From Clostridium felsineum DSM 794 (GTDB taxonomy: Bacteria; Bacillota; Clostridia; Clostridiales; Clostridiaceae), in NCBI RefSeq assembly GCF_002006355.2, contig NZ_CP096980.1, positions 1,240,001-1,304,000 of the forward strand: a DNA stretch of 64,000 nt. Direction: 5' to 3'. The position numbers and the translations under genes are program-made. The notes beneath the pieces were generated by a model, which ran no database searches, was not told the DNA's origin, and was given only the letters and a program-made list of their open reading frames with translations. Positions 32,887-42,169 of the stretch are shown here, in pieces; position 1 is the first letter of the stretch, and each line of letters starts with the position of its first letter.

Positions 32887-34179
32887 ATGTTAGATAAGAT
32901 TTTTCACTTATCCGAAAACAAAACTAATGTTAAGACAGAAATTTTAGCAGGTATTACAACTTTTTTGACAATGGCTTACATACTTGTGGTTAATCCGGAT
33001 ATACTAGGCAAAACTGGAATGCCAGTTAAGGCAATATTTGTAGCAACAGCATTATCATCTTTTGTAGGAACCTTGATAATGGCATTTGTAGCTAATTATC
33101 CTTTTGGAATGGCTCCTGGTATGGGACTTAACGCATTATTTACGTATACTATATGTATTAAATTACATTTTTCATGGAAAACAGCTCTTGCAGCATCATT
33201 AATTGAAGGTATTATATTTTTAGTATTAAATGTATTTAAAATTAGACAAATTATTTTAAATAGTGTACCTCAGACTTTAAAGTATGCTATAAGTATAGGA
33301 ATAGGATTCTTTATAACCTTTATAGGACTTCAAGATGCAGGTATTATAGTTGGAAGTAGCGGAACCTTAGTTACACTTGCAAGTCTTAAATCGCCTACAG
33401 TATTATTAGCGGTTATAGGAGTGCTACTAATAGCTGTTCTTTACAATAAGAATATAAAAGGCTCATTTGTAATAGGAATGTTAATTATATATGTACTTGG
33501 TATAATTTTTGGAGTTGCAAAAGCACCTTCTGGAATAGTATCATTACCACCATCAGTTGAACCAGTATTTTTAAAATTTGACTTTAAAAGTGCAGCAGTT
33601 ATTGGAATTGTTCCAGTAATACTTACAATGTTATTTATTGATATATTTGATAGTATAGGTACTCTTATAGGGTTAGCTTCAAAGGCAAATTTGCTTGATA
33701 AAGAAGGAAACATTAAAAATGCAGATAAAGTTTTAACTGCAGATGCTATCGGGTCAACTTTAGGAGCATGTCTTGGTACTTCAACACCAGTTGCATTTGT
33801 TGAGTCAGCTTCAGGTATAGCAGAAGGCGGAAGAACAGGCCTTACAGGACTTACAGTTGCATTACTATTTTTGTTGTCATTATTCTTCTCACCAATACTT
33901 ACAGTAATACCTTCTTTTGCAACAGGACCAGTACTTATTGTATTAGGAGCTGTAATGATGGAACCTATATCAAAAGTTGATTTTTCAGATTTTACAGAGT
34001 GCTTCCCTGTATTTATAACACTAATATTGATACTTTTAACGTATTCAATTACAGATGGACTTGCATTCGGATTTTTATCATATGTTGTAATAAAGGTATT
34101 TGGTGGAAAAGCAAAGGAAATTCCAATCCCACTATATGTTATATCAATACTATTTGTTGGAATGTTTGCTTTGTATTAG
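32887..34179 (+). CDS. NCS2-family purine permease (AzgA/PbuG-like)
   Basis: The product has 430 residues, with 13-14 membrane helices of the AzgA-like NCS2 subgroup: EILAGITTFLTMAYILVVNP near the N-terminus, ANYPFGMAPGMGLNALFTY near 62-80, and SIGTLIGLASKANLLDKEG near 257-275. These import guanine, hypoxanthine or xanthine with protons. Control by the guanine riboswitch supports this substrate range. The ribosome site TAGGAGGT is strong. Confidence 0.93.
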   Translation: MLDKIFHLSENKTNVKTEILAGITTFLTMAYILVVNPDILGKTGMPVKAIFVATALSSFVGTLIMAFVANYPFGMAPGMGLNALFTYTICIKLHFSWKTALAASLIEGIIFLVLNVFKIRQIILNSVPQTLKYAISIGIGFFITFIGLQDAGIIVGSSGTLVTLASLKSPTVLLAVIGVLLIAVLYNKNIKGSFVIGMLIIYVLGIIFGVAKAPSGIVSLPPSVEPVFLKFDFKSAAVIGIVPVILTMLFIDIFDSIGTLIGLASKANLLDKEGNIKNADKVLTADAIGSTLGACLGTSTPVAFVESASGIAEGGRTGLTGLTVALLFLLSLFFSPILTVIPSFATGPVLIVLGAVMMEPISKVDFSDFTECFPVFITLILILLTYSITDGLAFGFLSYVVIKVFGGKAKEIPIPLYVISILFVGMFALY

Positions 34180-34200
34180 GAAATAAACTTATTTCATATA

Positions 34201-34232
34201 GACTGTACCAAAAAATGGTGCAGTCCTTTTTT
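34201..34232 (+). terminator. Terminator after the purine permease
   Basis: GACTGTACCA pairs with TGGTGCAGTC (34216-34225, one G-U), followed by a T-run. Confidence 0.82.
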
Positions 34233-34548
34233 ATTATAAAACTTAAAAAGTTGGTAATACTAACCTTAAAAAAGTATATAATAAATAGTTAAAAAAAAAG
34301 CCTATAATTTAATGAAAACGCGTATAAATTAGTTAAAATAATTAAATTCAAAATAAAAGATGATAAAAAATGTGAAATTGAGAATTTGCAAACATAGATT
34401 AAAGAATTAACAAAAAAGCAAAGATAGACGACTTTTTTCAACATAATGCAATAATTTAGATAAAAATAAAGCAAAAATTGAAGTTTCATATACATTTAAT
34501 TAATTATATAATAAAATGACGTTTGTAATACATATTAGGAGGACTTTT
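34233..34548. other. Intergenic region without a gene
   Basis: Very AT-rich, with no supported ORF, riboswitch or strong hairpin; the TAGGAGG ribosome site of the next gene is at its end. Confidence 0.5.
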
Positions 34549-35940
34549 ATGAAAATCTTCAGAAAAAAATCATTAGATAAGATGATGTTAAGTGCACAAA
34601 AAACACATCTTAAGAAAACACTTAAGACAAAAGACATAGCAGCATTAGGAATAGGTGCAGTTGTAGGAGTTGGAATATTTGTAGCAACAGGTGCAGGAGC
34701 TCATAAGGCTGGTCCCGGTATTATTATTTCATTTTTATTAGCTGGTTTGGTAGCTTGTCTTTGCGGACTATGTTATTCAGAACTAGCAACAATGTTTCCT
34801 GTATCAGGAAGTACTTATTCATATGCGTACATAACCTTTGGAGAGATTGTGGCTATGATAGTAGGTTGGTGTTTAACCTCTGAGTATCTTGTAGCATGTA
34901 GTGCCGTTGCATCAGGATGGTCAGGAACTTTTATTGGAATACTAAAAAATGCTGGTATAGTGCTCCCTAAAATTATTACAGCCTCGCCTAGTAAAGGTGG
35001 AATTGTAGATTTACCAGCGATTCTTATTACATTGATATTGACGTACATATTATATTATGGAATGAAAGAAAGCTCACGAGTAAATAACTTAATAGTTATT
35101 ATAAAAATAGCAATTATATTACTTTTTTTAATACTTGGTGCAACTCATATACATGTTTCAAACTATAAACCATTTGCACCTTTTGGGTTTAAAGGAATTT
35201 TTGCTGGTGCATCTGTAATATTCTTCTCATATATAGGATTTGATGCTATCGCTACTACAGCTGAAGAAGCTGAAGATCCAGGAAGAGATGTTTCAAGAGG
35301 CCTTATAATTTGCCTTGCAGTAGTAAGTTTGCTTTACATTTCAGTGGCTTTTGTTTTAACAGGAATGGTTCCCTATAATAAAATAGTCACAGAGGATGCT
35401 GTTCCAGCGGCTCTTGCAAGTGTAGGAATAAACTGGGGTTCTGCGTTAGTTGGAGTTGGTGCAATTTTAGGAATGATATCAACTATGATAGCAGTTCTTT
35501 ATGGACAAATAAGAGTATTCATGGTTATGTCTAGAGATGGACTTCTTCCAAAAGCACTTTCTAAAGTACACCCTAAACATAATACACCATATATAGCTAC
35601 TGTTTTAACTGGAGCTACAGCAGCAATAATAGCAGGATTTTTACCACTAGACATTATAACTAACTTTTTAAGTATAGGAACATTGCTAAGCTTTTCAGTA
35701 GTCGCATTAGCAGTTTTAGTACTTAGATATAAAATGCCAAATGCAGAAAGAAAATTCAGATGTCCGGCAGTTCCTGTTACGCCTATAGTAACAATAATAT
35801 GTTGTATAATTTTAATGACTACACTTAAGCCAATAACATGGGTAGCGTTTTTAGTTTGGCTTGCTATAGGAATATTAATGTACATTTTCTATGGTTCAAA
35901 ACATAGCTCTCTTGAAAATGAAGAAGATAAAGCTAGTTAA
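34549..35940 (+). CDS. APC-family amino acid permease
   Basis: The ATG at 34549 follows AGGAGG with 7-nt spacing; an ATG 33 nt upstream lacks a site. The 463-residue product has 12 membrane helices. LGIGAVVGVGIFVATGAGAHKAGP and FSYIGFDAIATTAEEAEDPGRDV are diagnostic of the cationic amino acid transporter (CAT/YfnA) group, which has the characteristic Glu/Asp segment. Substrate could be arginine, lysine or branched-chain amino acids. It is a single gene. Confidence 0.93.
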   Translation: MKIFRKKSLDKMMLSAQKTHLKKTLKTKDIAALGIGAVVGVGIFVATGAGAHKAGPGIIISFLLAGLVACLCGLCYSELATMFPVSGSTYSYAYITFGEIVAMIVGWCLTSEYLVACSAVASGWSGTFIGILKNAGIVLPKIITASPSKGGIVDLPAILITLILTYILYYGMKESSRVNNLIVIIKIAIILLFLILGATHIHVSNYKPFAPFGFKGIFAGASVIFFSYIGFDAIATTAEEAEDPGRDVSRGLIICLAVVSLLYISVAFVLTGMVPYNKIVTEDAVPAALASVGINWGSALVGVGAILGMISTMIAVLYGQIRVFMVMSRDGLLPKALSKVHPKHNTPYIATVLTGATAAIIAGFLPLDIITNFLSIGTLLSFSVVALAVLVLRYKMPNAERKFRCPAVPVTPIVTIICCIILMTTLKPITWVAFLVWLAIGILMYIFYGSKHSSLENEEDKAS

Positions 35941-36011
35941 AATTGTGGATATAATATCCTCCTTTTGGTATAATAATCTAATGTAAAATATATTGTATGG
36001 AGGAATAAAAT

Positions 36012-36536
36012 ATGAAAAATCCAATAGCAACAATTGAAATGGAAAATGGAAGTAAGATAAAAATAGAATTATATCCACATATAGCACCAAATACTGTGAA
36101 TAATTTCATTTCTCTTATAAACCACAATTTTTATGATGGAGTAATATTCCATAGAGTAATACCAGGATTTATGATTCAAGGAGGAGATCCTGATGGAAAC
36201 GGAATGGGTGGTCCTGGTTATTCTATAAAAGGAGAATTTTCATCAAATGGTTTTCCTAATAATTTAAAACATGAAAAGGGAGTAATTTCTATGGCTAGAA
36301 CTGGTTTCCCTGATTCAGCAGGTTCTCAGTTCTTTATAATGACAGAAACTTCACCTCATCTTGATGGAGATTATGCTGCATTTGGAAAGGTTATAGAAGG
36401 AATTGAGGAAGTTGATAGAATAGTTTCAGTTAAAAGAGATTATTCAGATAAGCCTTTAGAAGATCAAAGAATGAAGACAGTATCAATAGAAACTTTTGGA
36501 GAAGAGTATCCAGAAGCGGAAATAATTGAAGAATAG
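36012..36536 (+). CDS. Peptidyl-prolyl cis-trans isomerase, cyclophilin type
   Basis: The product has 174 residues, typical of cytosolic cyclophilins (PpiB-like). FHRVIPGFMIQGGDPDGNG carries the active Arg; GSQFFIMT and HLDGDYAAFGKV complete the pocket. It accelerates proline isomerisation in protein folding. Good GGAGG ribosome site, its own terminator. Confidence 0.96.
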   Translation: MKNPIATIEMENGSKIKIELYPHIAPNTVNNFISLINHNFYDGVIFHRVIPGFMIQGGDPDGNGMGGPGYSIKGEFSSNGFPNNLKHEKGVISMARTGFPDSAGSQFFIMTETSPHLDGDYAAFGKVIEGIEEVDRIVSVKRDYSDKPLEDQRMKTVSIETFGEEYPEAEIIEE

Positions 36537-36550
36537 AAAAGCTTAAGTTT

Positions 36551-36605
36551 AAAGCGGTGAGTTTAAGGAATTTAGTACATAATATCCTTAACTTACCGCT
36601 TTTTA
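36551..36605 (+). terminator. Terminator after cyclophilin
   Basis: A long G-U-containing stem (AAGCGGTGAGTTTAAGGA against TCCTTAACTTACCGCTT) ends in a T-run at 36600-36604. Confidence 0.8.
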
Positions 36606-36612
36606 TTTAGTG

Positions 36613-36669
36613 TTGACTTTTTTATATAATAAAGTATACTTATAGTATAGAAAGTAAACTTATAGTATA
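36613..36669 (+). promoter_or_regulatory. Promoter overlapped by tandem TetR operators
   Basis: TTGACT (36613-36618), 16-nt spacer, TATACT (36635-36640). The palindrome TATACT-TAT-AGTATA (36635-36649) overlaps the -10, and a near copy with TAAACT (36655-36669) follows 20 bp later (two helical turns), as two operators for one TetR. Confidence 0.65.
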
Positions 36670-36687
36670 CAAGAAAGGAAGAAATAA

Positions 36688-37329
36688 ATGCTAAATCGTA
36701 AAGCAATGGAAAAGTTAAATAGAAAAATGAGTATAATAGATGCAGCTGAAAGAGTTTTCTTTGATAAGGGTTTTTATAATGCTACAATGGATGATGTTTC
36801 AAAAGAAGCAGAGTTCACTAAAAAAACTATATATTCTTATTTTAAAAGTAAGGAAGAAATATATTATGAAATAATGCTTAGGGGATATAAGATACTAAAT
36901 GCAATGAATGATAAATTACTAAAGGAAAATAGCAATGATAATGAGATTGAGAATATAAGAAAGATGGGAGAGGTGTATTTAGAGTTTAGCATTAAGTATG
37001 AGGGATATTTTAAAGCAATTTTAGAATACAAAAATGATGAGATTTCAAAAAATGAAAGTGTGAATTTAGAACTTTTCAATGAATGCTATAAACAAGGAGA
37101 GTATTCCATTAGTTTATTAAAGCAAATTGTTGAAAGAGGAATAAGTAAAAAACAGATCATTAATGATTATGAGCCTGTAGATATAAGTCTTACTTTATGG
37201 TCATGTATTTTGGGATTTTCAAGTATGGCTATAAATAAAAATGAGTATACAAAGAAATTTTATAATAGAAATTCAGAGGAAATACTTAGAAATGCACTTG
37301 ATATTATCCTAAGGTCTATAAGGAGGTAG
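36688..37329 (+). CDS. TetR-family regulator of the flavinylation operon
   Basis: The product has 213 residues. HTH at about 15-60 (NATMDDVSKEAEFTKKTIYSYFKSKEEIYYEI); the C-terminal part is a typical helical ligand domain. It is the first gene of a three-gene operon with an FMN-binding protein and ApbE; the stop is part of the AGGAGG site for the next gene. The tandem palindromes at its promoter indicate autoregulation. The signal could be a redox compound or flavin; unknown. Confidence 0.88.
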   Translation: MLNRKAMEKLNRKMSIIDAAERVFFDKGFYNATMDDVSKEAEFTKKTIYSYFKSKEEIYYEIMLRGYKILNAMNDKLLKENSNDNEIENIRKMGEVYLEFSIKYEGYFKAILEYKNDEISKNESVNLELFNECYKQGEYSISLLKQIVERGISKKQIINDYEPVDISLTLWSCILGFSSMAINKNEYTKKFYNRNSEEILRNALDIILRSIRR

Positions 37330-37335
37330 TTAAGA

Positions 37336-37737
37336 TTGGTAAGAAAAATTGTATTATCTGTAATTGGAGTTGTAATTTCAATAGGAATAATAGTTTTAGC
37401 TAGATACTTTATGTCAGTAAATAATTATCAAAGTAAGGTAAAGGATACTAAGATAGAAAATGTTAATTTGCAGAAGGTTGCAGATGGTGATTATATTGGG
37501 AGTTATGATGTGAATTTTATAGAGGCAAAAGTAAGTGTTAAGGTTAGAAGTCATAGGATTATTTCTATAAAATTATTAAAGCACAAAACTGAAAGAGGAA
37601 AAAAAGCAGAGGTTATAACAGATGAAGTAGTTAAAGCTCAAAGTCTTAAGGTTGATACCATAACAGGGGCTACAAATAGCAGTAAGGTTATACTGAAAGC
37701 TATAGAAACGGCACTTAAAAGTGGTGAAAAAGTATGA
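37336..37737 (+). CDS. Membrane-anchored FMN-binding domain protein
   Basis: The product has 133 residues, starting at a TTG with AGGAGGTAG upstream. One N-terminal membrane helix (about 5-22) anchors it, followed by an extracytoplasmic FMN_bind domain (about 50-130). The flavinylation site TGAT is at 110-113, with Thr113 as the predicted covalent FMN acceptor. It resembles RnfG/NqrC-type carriers but is much shorter, a single domain on a stalk. It would pass electrons at the outer face of the membrane. It is co-transcribed with its flavin transferase, which overlaps it by 4 nt. Confidence 0.85.
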   Translation: MVRKIVLSVIGVVISIGIIVLARYFMSVNNYQSKVKDTKIENVNLQKVADGDYIGSYDVNFIEAKVSVKVRSHRIISIKLLKHKTERGKKAEVITDEVVKAQSLKVDTITGATNSSKVILKAIETALKSGEKV

Positions 37738-38693
37738 ATGAAGAATATATTCAAAGTGAAATGTTTTGTATGGGAACAATAATAACACAAAGAATATATG
37801 GTGAAAATGGAAAGGAAGTAATGCTTGAAGTTGAAAGGGAGATGAGGGCTTTAGAGAAGGCTATGAATTTTTATGATACTTCAAGTGAAATAGGAGTTCT
37901 AAATGAATGTGGCTTTGAAAAGGAAATTGAGCTTAGCAAGGAGGTTTATGATGTAATTAGAAGTGCAAAATATTTTTCTGAAATTTCAAGCGGAGCTTTT
38001 GATATATGCTTAGCTCCCATTATAAAGTTATGGGGAGTTTTTTCAGATAAAGAAAAGATACCTAGTAGACGGGAAATTGATACTGCACTTAGGTTGGTTA
38101 ATTGTAGAGACTTAATACTAGATGATAAAAGTCGTACTGTTAGATTATCTAAAAAAAATATGATGGTAGATTTAGGTGGAATAGCTAAAGGATTTGCAGC
38201 AGATAAGGCAATTGAAATTTACAAAACTAGAGACATTAAAGCAGCATTTATAAATCTTGGAGGTAATGTAGCTGTGTTTGGTAAAAGGCCAGAAGGTGAT
38301 GCTTGGTGTATAGGAATACAGAATCCACTAAAGGAAAGAGGGGAAATAATAGCTGCACTTAATATTAATAATAAATCTGTGGTCACTTCAGGAAATTATG
38401 TAAGATACTTTCAAAAAAATAATATTAAATATCATCATATAATGGATGGAAGAACAGGCTATCCAGCAAGGTCAAGCCTTTTAAGTGTAACAGTAATTGC
38501 AGAAAATTCAATGTTGTGTGATGCTCTTTCTACAGCTGCTTTTGTGCTAGGGATTAATAGGGGAATTGAATTAATTAAAAGGTTTATAGATGTAGATGCA
38601 ATATTTGTTACAGAAGACAAGAAAATAAAAGTTACACAAAATATAACTGAAAACTTTTATTTAATAGATCGAAATAAATTTAGCTACATATAA
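37734..38693 (+). CDS. apbE: FAD:protein FMN transferase (ApbE)
   Basis: The product has 319 residues. The ApbE signature is clear: an acidic-rich N-terminal half, VDLGGIAKGFAADKAIEIY near 140-158, FINLGGNVAVFGKRP, and HHIMDGRTGYPARSSLLSVTVI with Mg-binding Asp/Thr positions. It moves FMN from FAD to Thr of TGAT motifs, most likely of the FMN-binding protein upstream. No signal peptide or lipobox is seen, although targets are predicted to be outside; this is unusual for the family. The start overlaps the previous gene. Confidence 0.93.
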   Translation: MNEEYIQSEMFCMGTIITQRIYGENGKEVMLEVEREMRALEKAMNFYDTSSEIGVLNECGFEKEIELSKEVYDVIRSAKYFSEISSGAFDICLAPIIKLWGVFSDKEKIPSRREIDTALRLVNCRDLILDDKSRTVRLSKKNMMVDLGGIAKGFAADKAIEIYKTRDIKAAFINLGGNVAVFGKRPEGDAWCIGIQNPLKERGEIIAALNINNKSVVTSGNYVRYFQKNNIKYHHIMDGRTGYPARSSLLSVTVIAENSMLCDALSTAAFVLGINRGIELIKRFIDVDAIFVTEDKKIKVTQNITENFYLIDRNKFSYI

Positions 38694-38846
38694 TTTTGAA
38701 TTATTAAGTGTTGAGTGCTTTATTTGAGCACTTATTCTTTTATTGAAATTAAGTGATTGCTTTTTCGACAAAATATTTAAGAAAAGAACATATATAACGA
38801 TAATATCTTTAATAAGAATATAAAAATATTTATGATGGAGGGGAAA

Positions 38847-40562
38847 ATGAAAAAAATAGCGGATTTAAATATTTTTCTTAAGTTAATTTTGTCATTTATT
38901 ATTATAGCAATTTTATCAGCTATTTCTGGAGCAGTTGCCATTTGGAAAATTTCAAGTGTTAATAGCAGCTTGGAAAGCATATATAATGTTGATATGAAGG
39001 GCACTAACATTCTATATGAGTTAAAGGGCAATGTTACAGAAATAAGGGCAGATATTCTTTTGATAATGGATCCAATAAATAAAGGAAGGGTAGATAGTAT
39101 AGTTAGTGATATTGATAAAATTGCAAATCAAAACGCAACATTGATGAAAGCTTATGAATCTACAATAGTTACTGAAGAAGATAGAAAATTATTCTCTTCT
39201 TATCAGGAGAATTTAGAAAAGTGGAAGGATTCAAGAAGTAAGGTTATCAGTTATATTAAAGCTGGTGATTATCCTAGTGCAAATACGGAATTTAATTCAA
39301 ATACTAAAAAATACAGAACGCTTATGTTTAAGTATTTAAATGCTGATATAGATTTAAATGGAAAGCTAGCGAAAGCTGACTACAATCAAAGTAAAGTACA
39401 ATATAGAAGCTCAATAATGCTTTCAATTATTTTTGTAGTATCTTCTGTAGTGCTTTCATTGCTGCTAGGATTAGTTTTAGCAAAGCATATAAATACACCA
39501 TTAATTAAAATAAAAAAATTATCAGAGAGACTTGCTGAATTTGATTTTTCAACATCGCTTGAAAATAATAGAAAGGATGAATTTGGTCAATCTGCTGAAG
39601 CACTTAATAAAGCTCAAGAAAATATAAGAGAACTTATAAAGACTATAATGGTAAACTCAGAAGAATTAAGTGCATCTAGTGAGGAACTTTCAGCTACAAG
39701 TGAAGAACTATCTTCAAAAACCTCAACTATAGATAATGAAATTAATAAAATAGCTACAAGTATAGAAGATAATGTAGCTGCTTCAGAGGAAATAACTGCT
39801 TCAGTTCAAGAGGTTGATTCAAGCATTAATAGTCTTTCATCTAAGGCACTTGAAGGAAGTAATAATGCAAGTCAATCAAAAGCTAGGTCATCAAAGGCAA
39901 GTAATGAAGGTAAAATGGCATCTAAACATATGATAGAGTTATATAGTGAAAAAGAAAAGAGTATACTTGCAGCTATAGAAGAAGGAAAGGTACTTGAAGA
40001 TATAAGAATAATGGCTGAGTCTATTGCTGAAATAGCCAACCAGACTAATTTGTTATCACTTAATGCATCCATAGAAGCAGCAAGAGCAGGGGAAATGGGA
40101 AAAGGTTTTGCTGTGGTTGCAAATGAAGTTAAAGGTTTAGCAGAGCAGTCTTCAGAAGCAGTAGAAGGAATTAATATGACTATTGAAAAGGTTAATAAAG
40201 CCTTTGAACACTTATCTAAAACTAGTAGTGAGATATTAAAGTTTATGGATGGTAATATTAAAGCTCAATTTTCCAAGTTTGTTGATATGGGAGATCAATA
40301 TGAAAAAGATTCAGAGTTTGTAAGTGATATGTCTAGTGAAATAGCATCTATGTCAGAAGAACTAGAAGCCACTATTGGTCAAGTAAATGAAGCAATGCAA
40401 AATATGAGTAAAAATCATCAGAATGAAGCAGAGAGCTCAGAAGATGTAAAGAATACGATAGGTGATTTAGTTGGAGCTGCTAATCAAGTTGCAGAAATGG
40501 CACAAAGTCAAGCAGAAATATCAATGAAATTAAATGATCTGATTACCAGGTTTAAAATATAA
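38847..40562 (+). CDS. Methyl-accepting chemotaxis protein with 4HB sensor
   Basis: From the ATG at 38847, chosen because GGAGGGG sits 5 nt upstream, the product has 571 residues. TM1 is at about 8-31 and TM2 at about 185-212; between them is a four-helix bundle (4HB_MCP) sensor. HAMP follows and the signalling tip reads IANQTNLLSLNASIEAARAGEMGKGF. The HAMP-proximal region is unusually rich in SEELSA(S/T) repeats. It lies directly after the TetR-FMN-ApbE operon and may report redox state, but that is inference. Confidence 0.9.
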   Translation: MKKIADLNIFLKLILSFIIIAILSAISGAVAIWKISSVNSSLESIYNVDMKGTNILYELKGNVTEIRADILLIMDPINKGRVDSIVSDIDKIANQNATLMKAYESTIVTEEDRKLFSSYQENLEKWKDSRSKVISYIKAGDYPSANTEFNSNTKKYRTLMFKYLNADIDLNGKLAKADYNQSKVQYRSSIMLSIIFVVSSVVLSLLLGLVLAKHINTPLIKIKKLSERLAEFDFSTSLENNRKDEFGQSAEALNKAQENIRELIKTIMVNSEELSASSEELSATSEELSSKTSTIDNEINKIATSIEDNVAASEEITASVQEVDSSINSLSSKALEGSNNASQSKARSSKASNEGKMASKHMIELYSEKEKSILAAIEEGKVLEDIRIMAESIAEIANQTNLLSLNASIEAARAGEMGKGFAVVANEVKGLAEQSSEAVEGINMTIEKVNKAFEHLSKTSSEILKFMDGNIKAQFSKFVDMGDQYEKDSEFVSDMSSEIASMSEELEATIGQVNEAMQNMSKNHQNEAESSEDVKNTIGDLVGAANQVAEMAQSQAEISMKLNDLITRFKI

Positions 40563-40566
40563 GGGT

Positions 40567-40610
40567 ATAAGGTGGAGTGAATATGGTTATAAATATTCAC
40601 TCCACCTTAT
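40567..40610. terminator. Strong bidirectional terminator
   Basis: A perfect 18-bp inverted repeat (40567-40584 with 40593-40610) with an 8-nt loop separates the + chemoreceptor and the - NapH-like gene; it overlaps the last stop codon. Confidence 0.88.
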
Positions 40611-42169
40611 TATTTGGCTTTATTTAAAGCATTTTGAACAGCTTCCATAATTCCATTACTACTTCTAGTAGCGCCAGATACAGCATCTACATTTGTAGCT
40701 TGAGCTTTAATAATTTCGTCAGGTACGGTGTTAGAGGCCCTATCAAAAAATCTAGGAGTTTCATCATTAGATAGAAGTTCTATATTAGATATTTTACCAC
40801 TTTTAATAGTTACAGAAACATTCAAATTAGGGTTGAAACCAGTACCAGTTCCAGTATATGTACCATCTTTGTATGAAGCTAAAGAAGCAGTGTTTGATGA
40901 AGTATTGTCTTGAGCAGAAGGAGCTTCTGTGGTACTATTTTGAGTTTCTGAGTTGGTTTTATTATTATCATTTGTTGCAGTGTTAGTTGTGCTTGAAGCA
41001 CTTGCTTTATCTAAAGCATTTTGAACAGCTTCCATAATACCATTACTACTTCTAGTAGCACCAGATACAGTATCTACATTTGTAGCTTGAACTTTAATAA
41101 TTTCGTTAGGTACGGTGCTAGAGGCTCTATCAAAAAATCTAGGAGTTTCATCATTAGACAAAAGTTCTATGTTAGATATTTTACCGTTTTTAATAGTTAC
41201 AGAAACATTTAAATTAGGATTAAAACCAGTACCGGTACCCGTATATGTACCATCCTTATATTTAACGCTAGGAGTAGCGGTAGTACCACTAGTTGAACTT
41301 AGAGTACTATTAGAATTGCTATTAGGTAAAGCAGAAGAAACAACATTTGACATAGCATATACTCCTGCAAAAGTAGCAATTGCAATAGAACTAGCTAATG
41401 TTGGATTTATGTTTTCTCCAGCTATATTTAAATTGGTATTTTTTCTTGGGCATACATCAAGACATTTTAAACAATCAATGCACTCTCCACTTTTAACCTT
41501 AGGATACTTATAAAGATCAATACCCATAGCACATTTATTAGTGCATAGTCTACACTTACCACATTTATCGTTTGGCTTATTTATCTTAAATAGTCTAAAT
41601 TTAGATGTAAGAGTAAAAATTGCTCCAAGAGGACAAAGGTATCTACAAAAAAATCTTTCTACAAAAGCAGCACCGACAATAATTATCCCAAGTATTAAAA
41701 ATCCTAGAGAATATTGAAAAATAGAAGTTTTGAAATTTGGTATTTGGGCAAAGGCATTCCAAGGGCTTAAATTGTCTAAACTTTTATTAGCAGTTGTCCA
41801 AATAAAGAGTAATATAAAAATTAATAGTATATATTTTAGTGTTTTTAAAAATTTATCCGTTTTTTCACTTACTTTAAACTTTGTTTTAAATATCTTACTT
41901 GATAACATATATATAACATCATTCATAAAGCCAAAGGAACACATCCAGCCGCAAAAAAACCTTCCTAGTAATATTGTTGTTATTAAAGTTACTAGTGTAG
42001 TTGATATAGAAGGAAATAAGGCTATGAAATTAAAATTGCCTTTTATGATATTGGAATATAATATTCCTATTTGACTAAAGCTTAAGACAAATAAGCCTGG
42101 AAGTAAAAAAAGAAATATAGTTTGTGAAATAAAACGTGCTATTTGGAGTATAGAAATTTTTTTATTCAT
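40610..42169 (-). CDS. NapH-like Fe-S membrane protein fused to two FMN-binding domains
   Basis: The product has 519 residues. N-terminal part: about four membrane helices with CxxxC pairs (Cys73/77; Cys175/179) of the NapH/NosR type, then two 4Fe-4S motifs (Cys203-206-209-213 and Cys230-233-236-240). A fifth helix (about 257-280) leads to the outside and to two FMN_bind domains (304-388 and 433-517), each with SGAT (Thr372 and Thr501 predicted flavinylated), joined by an Asn/Thr/Ser-rich linker (about 389-432). Predicted route: cytosolic donor, Fe-S, then covalent FMNs outside. It starts directly after the apbE stop, with the ribosome site inside apbE. Confidence 0.88.
   Translation of the reverse strand: MNKKISILQIARFISQTIFLFLLPGLFVLSFSQIGILYSNIIKGNFNFIALFPSISTTLVTLITTILLGRFFCGWMCSFGFMNDVIYMLSSKIFKTKFKVSEKTDKFLKTLKYILLIFILLFIWTTANKSLDNLSPWNAFAQIPNFKTSIFQYSLGFLILGIIIVGAAFVERFFCRYLCPLGAIFTLTSKFRLFKINKPNDKCGKCRLCTNKCAMGIDLYKYPKVKSGECIDCLKCLDVCPRKNTNLNIAGENINPTLASSIAIATFAGVYAMSNVVSSALPNSNSNSTLSSTSGTTATPSVKYKDGTYTGTGTGFNPNLNVSVTIKNGKISNIELLSNDETPRFFDRASSTVPNEIIKVQATNVDTVSGATRSSNGIMEAVQNALDKASASSTTNTATNDNNKTNSETQNSTTEAPSAQDNTSSNTASLASYKDGTYTGTGTGFNPNLNVSVTIKSGKISNIELLSNDETPRFFDRASNTVPDEIIKAQATNVDAVSGATRSSNGIMEAVQNALNKAK
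40619..40873 (-). repeat. Direct repeat, copy 2: C-terminal FMN-binding domain coding segment
   Basis: The 85-residue unit (433-517) differs from the first copy (304-388) at only six positions. The DNA copies are also near-identical, indicating a recent duplication or ongoing gene conversion. Confidence 0.9.
41006..41260 (-). repeat. Direct repeat, copy 1: first FMN-binding domain coding segment
   Basis: First of two tandem 255-bp units, separated from the other by a 132-bp low-complexity linker. Recombination between them would delete one FMN domain. Confidence 0.9.

Noticed and set aside
36864..37079. Minus-strand 71-residue frame within the TetR gene
   Set aside because: Hydrophobic by antisense composition only; no ribosome site and fully covered by a real gene.
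40728..41513. Three + strand open frames (40728, 41021, 41115) with similar peptides
   Set aside because: They are antisense shadows of the duplicated FMN-binding domains and NapH region on the minus strand; their similarity comes from the tandem repeat.
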